Shown here one piece after another: positions 60,975-64,000 of a stretch of 64,000 bases of DNA. Under the pieces are notes generated by a model, which was given only the letters and a program-made list of their open reading frames with translations, ran no database searches and was not told where the DNA came from. Every line of letters begins with the position of its first letter. Position 1 is the first letter of the stretch. Source of the DNA: Misgurnus anguillicaudatus (Eukaryota > Chordata > Actinopteri > Cypriniformes > Cobitidae); assembly GCF_027580225.2 (NCBI RefSeq), contig NC_073339.2, positions 41,592,501 to 41,656,500 on the forward strand, in the 5' to 3' direction. The translations under genes were made by a program, and so were the position numbers.

Positions 60975-63900
60975 ATGATGGACAGCCGGATCCTCGAGCA
61001 TCCTCATGCCCAGTTTGGAGGCTCTTTGGGAGGCATGGTTGGAATGGGTTTCCCCTACCACCTCGGCCACCATCATGTTTACGATCTCTCCGGACACCAG
61101 CTACAGTCGGCAGCCGCTGTGCCGTTTTCCATAGACGGATTACTTAACGGATCGTGCTCGGCGTCTGTTGCAAACTCCAACCCGTTGCTCGGATCTGGAT
61201 GTCGCGTTAACGGGGATAGTCAGTATAAACTCAGTGGTAAGACAACGAATATATGCTTGCTCTTTTCTATAGAGCTTATATAGTAGGCTTTGCATAGTTA
61301 AAAGTAGCCTTTTGTATTGTAGGCCTATTGTAAACAGTATGGGAGTAAATATTATTTTTTACTAAACAAGTTACGCGAGGCCTTTCTAGAAATAAATACG
61401 AAAGTCACGTTTTTGTAATAACACACTTAAAATTCAAATTGCTTTGCTGAATTTATAATATGTTGGTAAACTCAGTATTTAAAGCAGTCGATAGCATTAA
61501 TATTGATCAAATTTAATTATTTGATAACCGCAGACTATTTTACGTGCGTTTTAAGCCTTTTAAATGTTTTGTTTTTGTGGTAAAATCGTTTGGGAACCTA
61601 GACTTGAAATTTCATGAGCAAGAAAAAAGAAACAAGCGTAAAATTGTTATGGTATTAAACGTGTTAACAATTAATGTTAAATAATAATAATAATCGTAAC
61701 GACATTGTTTCAGGTTTTATTTTACTAAGCTATTATTTAATAATCGATTTATTAGCATCACAAGGTTTATTAAACCTACATTTATTGTTGGCCAGTTGCA
61801 AATAACTCAAACAGCATTCATGTGAAACACCTACTGCCATCATTTTATTTTACAACAATTAAGATCTTAAAAAATTGCAATGTTTGTGAGTTGTTTAAAC
61901 ATTTGATGTTGTCATTTCAAACTGCATTTGTGCATGTTGATGTTTGCCCGCACATGTCCTCACAGCCTCTGTGATCTTAGATGCCGGAGACGCCGACAAG
62001 GAAAGCCCTGGTTGTAAAAGAAGGCGAACACGTACAAATTTTACAGGCTGGCAGCTGGAGGAACTGGAGAAAGCGTTCAACGAAAGCCATTATCCGGACG
62101 TGTTCATGCGCGAGGCTCTCGCGCTACGTCTAGACCTTGTTGAGTCACGTGTTCAGGTAAACGATGGTGCTTTTATGTCGTAACAAAATCTAGCGTTTAT
62201 CTTTATTATGATGGCTATTAATCAGAGATGTTATAAGTGTTACAGCTACTAGAAGTTTAATGTATTTGTTTTAATGCTGATCTAATGTTATAAAATAGGC
62301 TGAAGATTTTAAATGCAACTTTGGGGTTGTCATTTTACCTTATAACAGCAGGATAAACAGCTGTTGTTGTTGTTTTAATAATGGTAATGGTTTATAAAAT
62401 TAATCGAGAAAATTAAATAACCACAATTAGCTATAAAAAAGACACAAATTTATTGATATTCAAATGCATGCAATTCTAATGCAGTTTATTGTTAACAGTT
62501 TTATCATATTTAGACAGATAAAACATTTAGATTATATATATAAAACATCATTTATAAATAAATATAGGTCAGTGGGTTGATAACTGATTTGTGTTGCAGC
62601 CTAACATTTTCCTTTTTGTAAAAACTCGACAGTGGATGTCAAACATTCTTCTTTGGGGAGCAAAAGCTGAGCTTTGTATTATTCGCATTTCTTAAGAAAG
62701 ATTAGTGCGCCCTTTATCGTTTGGTTTGTGTGCTCACAGATTTGAACGACATTAACATATCATGTGCGTTGCATATACACGGCTGTCATCATATAGCCTC
62801 GATGTCTGTATGTTAGTGTGCTGCTTAGCCTGCTGGTGGATGTTAACTGTTGTGTTATCAGCGCTGAACAGACGGCGGTCGCCATGTGAGGGGCCTGGGT
62901 GCGAGGTGCGAGCCTGCTGCTCTCTTCCTCGTTTGGGCCAAGTCTGTCCTTATACGCGCCTAAATGAACTTCAGGGGAACAGGCCCAAATTAGACACGCA
63001 AGAAGCAGGCTAAATTGAGAGCGTGAGCCATTACACTGAATCAATTGACAATTACAGGGCAAGCGCGCATCTGTTTAAGTTTTAGTTTGTAGGACCACGT
63101 TCTGGTAACGTAGGTCAAATGAAAAAAACTTAACATGTTTTTCGTTACAGAAACGAATAATATCAATCGAATAATATCAAAGAAAAAATAATTGCCACTT
63201 AAACCATTTTATTGGATATATCTGTCAGCTTATGCATGTTTATATTGATCACTCAAAGTAGCGAAGTGTAAAAACTAAATTAAGTCGAATTAATATAAAT
63301 ATATGTATAATTGATAAGCTATCCCACACGAGAAAATACTGTAGTATATTATACCATTTACTACTGTGCTGTATTGTATACTGTGGTATATTATAGGTAT
63401 ACTATAGTATTATGTAGTATTAACTAACTTGATAGAGCTATTAAAAACTGTAGTGTACTAAGAATTTTACTTACTACTACAGTATTTTTTCATGTGGGAA
63501 GCTTTTATGATATTAATCTATTACTGGACAAAAACAAAACAGTATTGTGATAAAATTACACTATTGTGTGGTTTCATCTGTAGATTTCAGATGCTTGTCA
63601 GATTTATTCAAATTTTTTATGTACCATTGGATTTTGATAGATTTTTTAGGCCTACATTTTTCTGTTTTTGCAGACGCTTTTATCCAAAACGACATTGGAT
63701 GCATTACAAGCTATACATTTTATCAGTATACCCTGGGACTGAACCCACAACCTTTTAAACTGCTAATGCAGCTGAGCTACAAGAACACTAATGGATTTTG
63801 CACTATGCCCATCTTATGAATCAGGCAATTAAAAATGTTCAATCTTTTCTGTCCAGGTGTGGTTCCAAAATCGGCGCGCAAAATGGCGCAAAAAAGAGAA

Positions 63901-64000
63901 CACGAAAAAAGGGCCTGGTCGACCGGCCCACAACTCTCACCCCACTACGTGCAGCGGCGAACCAATGGACCCGGAGGAAATCGCACGACGAGAGTTGGAG
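60975..64000 (+). CDS. uncx: UNC homeobox transcription factor (partial, 3' cut)
   Basis: UNCX (Uncx4.1) is a paired-type homeodomain repressor that marks the caudal half of each somite and acts in vertebral and neural patterning. Exons 60975-61236 and 61981-62156, and an exon from 63857 that runs off the window end, join in phases 1 and 0. Exon 1 gives [33 protein letters not shown] and [13 protein letters not shown], as in mammals. The homeodomain occupies about residues 101-160 ([20 protein letters not shown], then [14 protein letters not shown]), with Gln at position 50. Its third helix starts exon 3, a common homeobox intron position. I chose the acceptor at 61981, since it gives [14 protein letters not shown], matching mammalian UNCX; the acceptor at 61965 would add five residues. 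The 1.7-kb second intron holds a SINE tail. Confidence 0.95.
63655..63792 (+). repeat. SINE tail in uncx intron 2
   Basis: cagacgcttttatccaaaac, ttttatcagtataccctggg and gctgagctacaagaacac match the SINE at 32205-32340. Confidence 0.75.

Overview
The window is vertebrate nuclear DNA from a ray-finned fish, most likely a cypriniform. Genes are split by GT-AG introns, the encoded proteins match vertebrate families, and the spaces are packed with fish-type interspersed repeats: Tc1/mariner, TTAA-flanked MITEs, long foldback elements, tRNA-like SINE tails and microsatellites. There is no sign of bacterial or organellar DNA. I assembled exon models by hand from reading frame, splice sites and phase. 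No alignment or expression data were available.

Layout. 0.6-2.3 kb (+): the last two exons of chtf18 (clamp-loader subunit). 2.6-2.9 kb (-): gng13, a G-protein gamma subunit, tail to tail with chtf18; these two are also close neighbours in human 16p13.3. 5.3-13.7 kb (+): an 824-residue PIM-like protein kinase with a long N-terminal region built from a repeatedly duplicated exon and from internal 52-53-residue repeats. Its catalytic loop is altered, and the gene is flanked by a direct duplication of non-coding DNA at 4.0 and 17.5 kb. This is the most unusual gene here. 14.2-15.8 kb: a Tc1/mariner element with IR/DR-type ends and a frameshifted transposase. 16-20 kb: repeats. 20.4-21.2 kb (-): prr18, essentially one coding exon. 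23.3-31.8 kb (-): an 11-exon ER protein of the disulfide isomerase family, best matched to pdilt, with no cysteine at either thioredoxin active site but with a C-terminal KDEL. 32-37.6 kb: repeats, a THAP-domain relic and one orphan coding-like exon. 37.7-52.0 kb (-): ubn1 (histone H3.3 chaperone subunit), 16 coding exons, 865 residues in my model. 52-60.7 kb: a gene-free stretch with AT-rich homeodomain-type motifs, a good candidate for cis-regulation of the next gene. 61.0-64.0 kb (+): uncx, a paired-type homeobox gene, cut by the window end.

The genes do not form a pathway. chtf18 and ubn1 act in chromatin and replication, gng13 in G-protein signalling, pdilt in secretory-pathway folding, uncx in somite and neural patterning. 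Human homologues of chtf18, gng13, pdilt and ubn1 lie on 16p, PRR18 on 6q and UNCX on 7p, so the block is a fish-specific mosaic.
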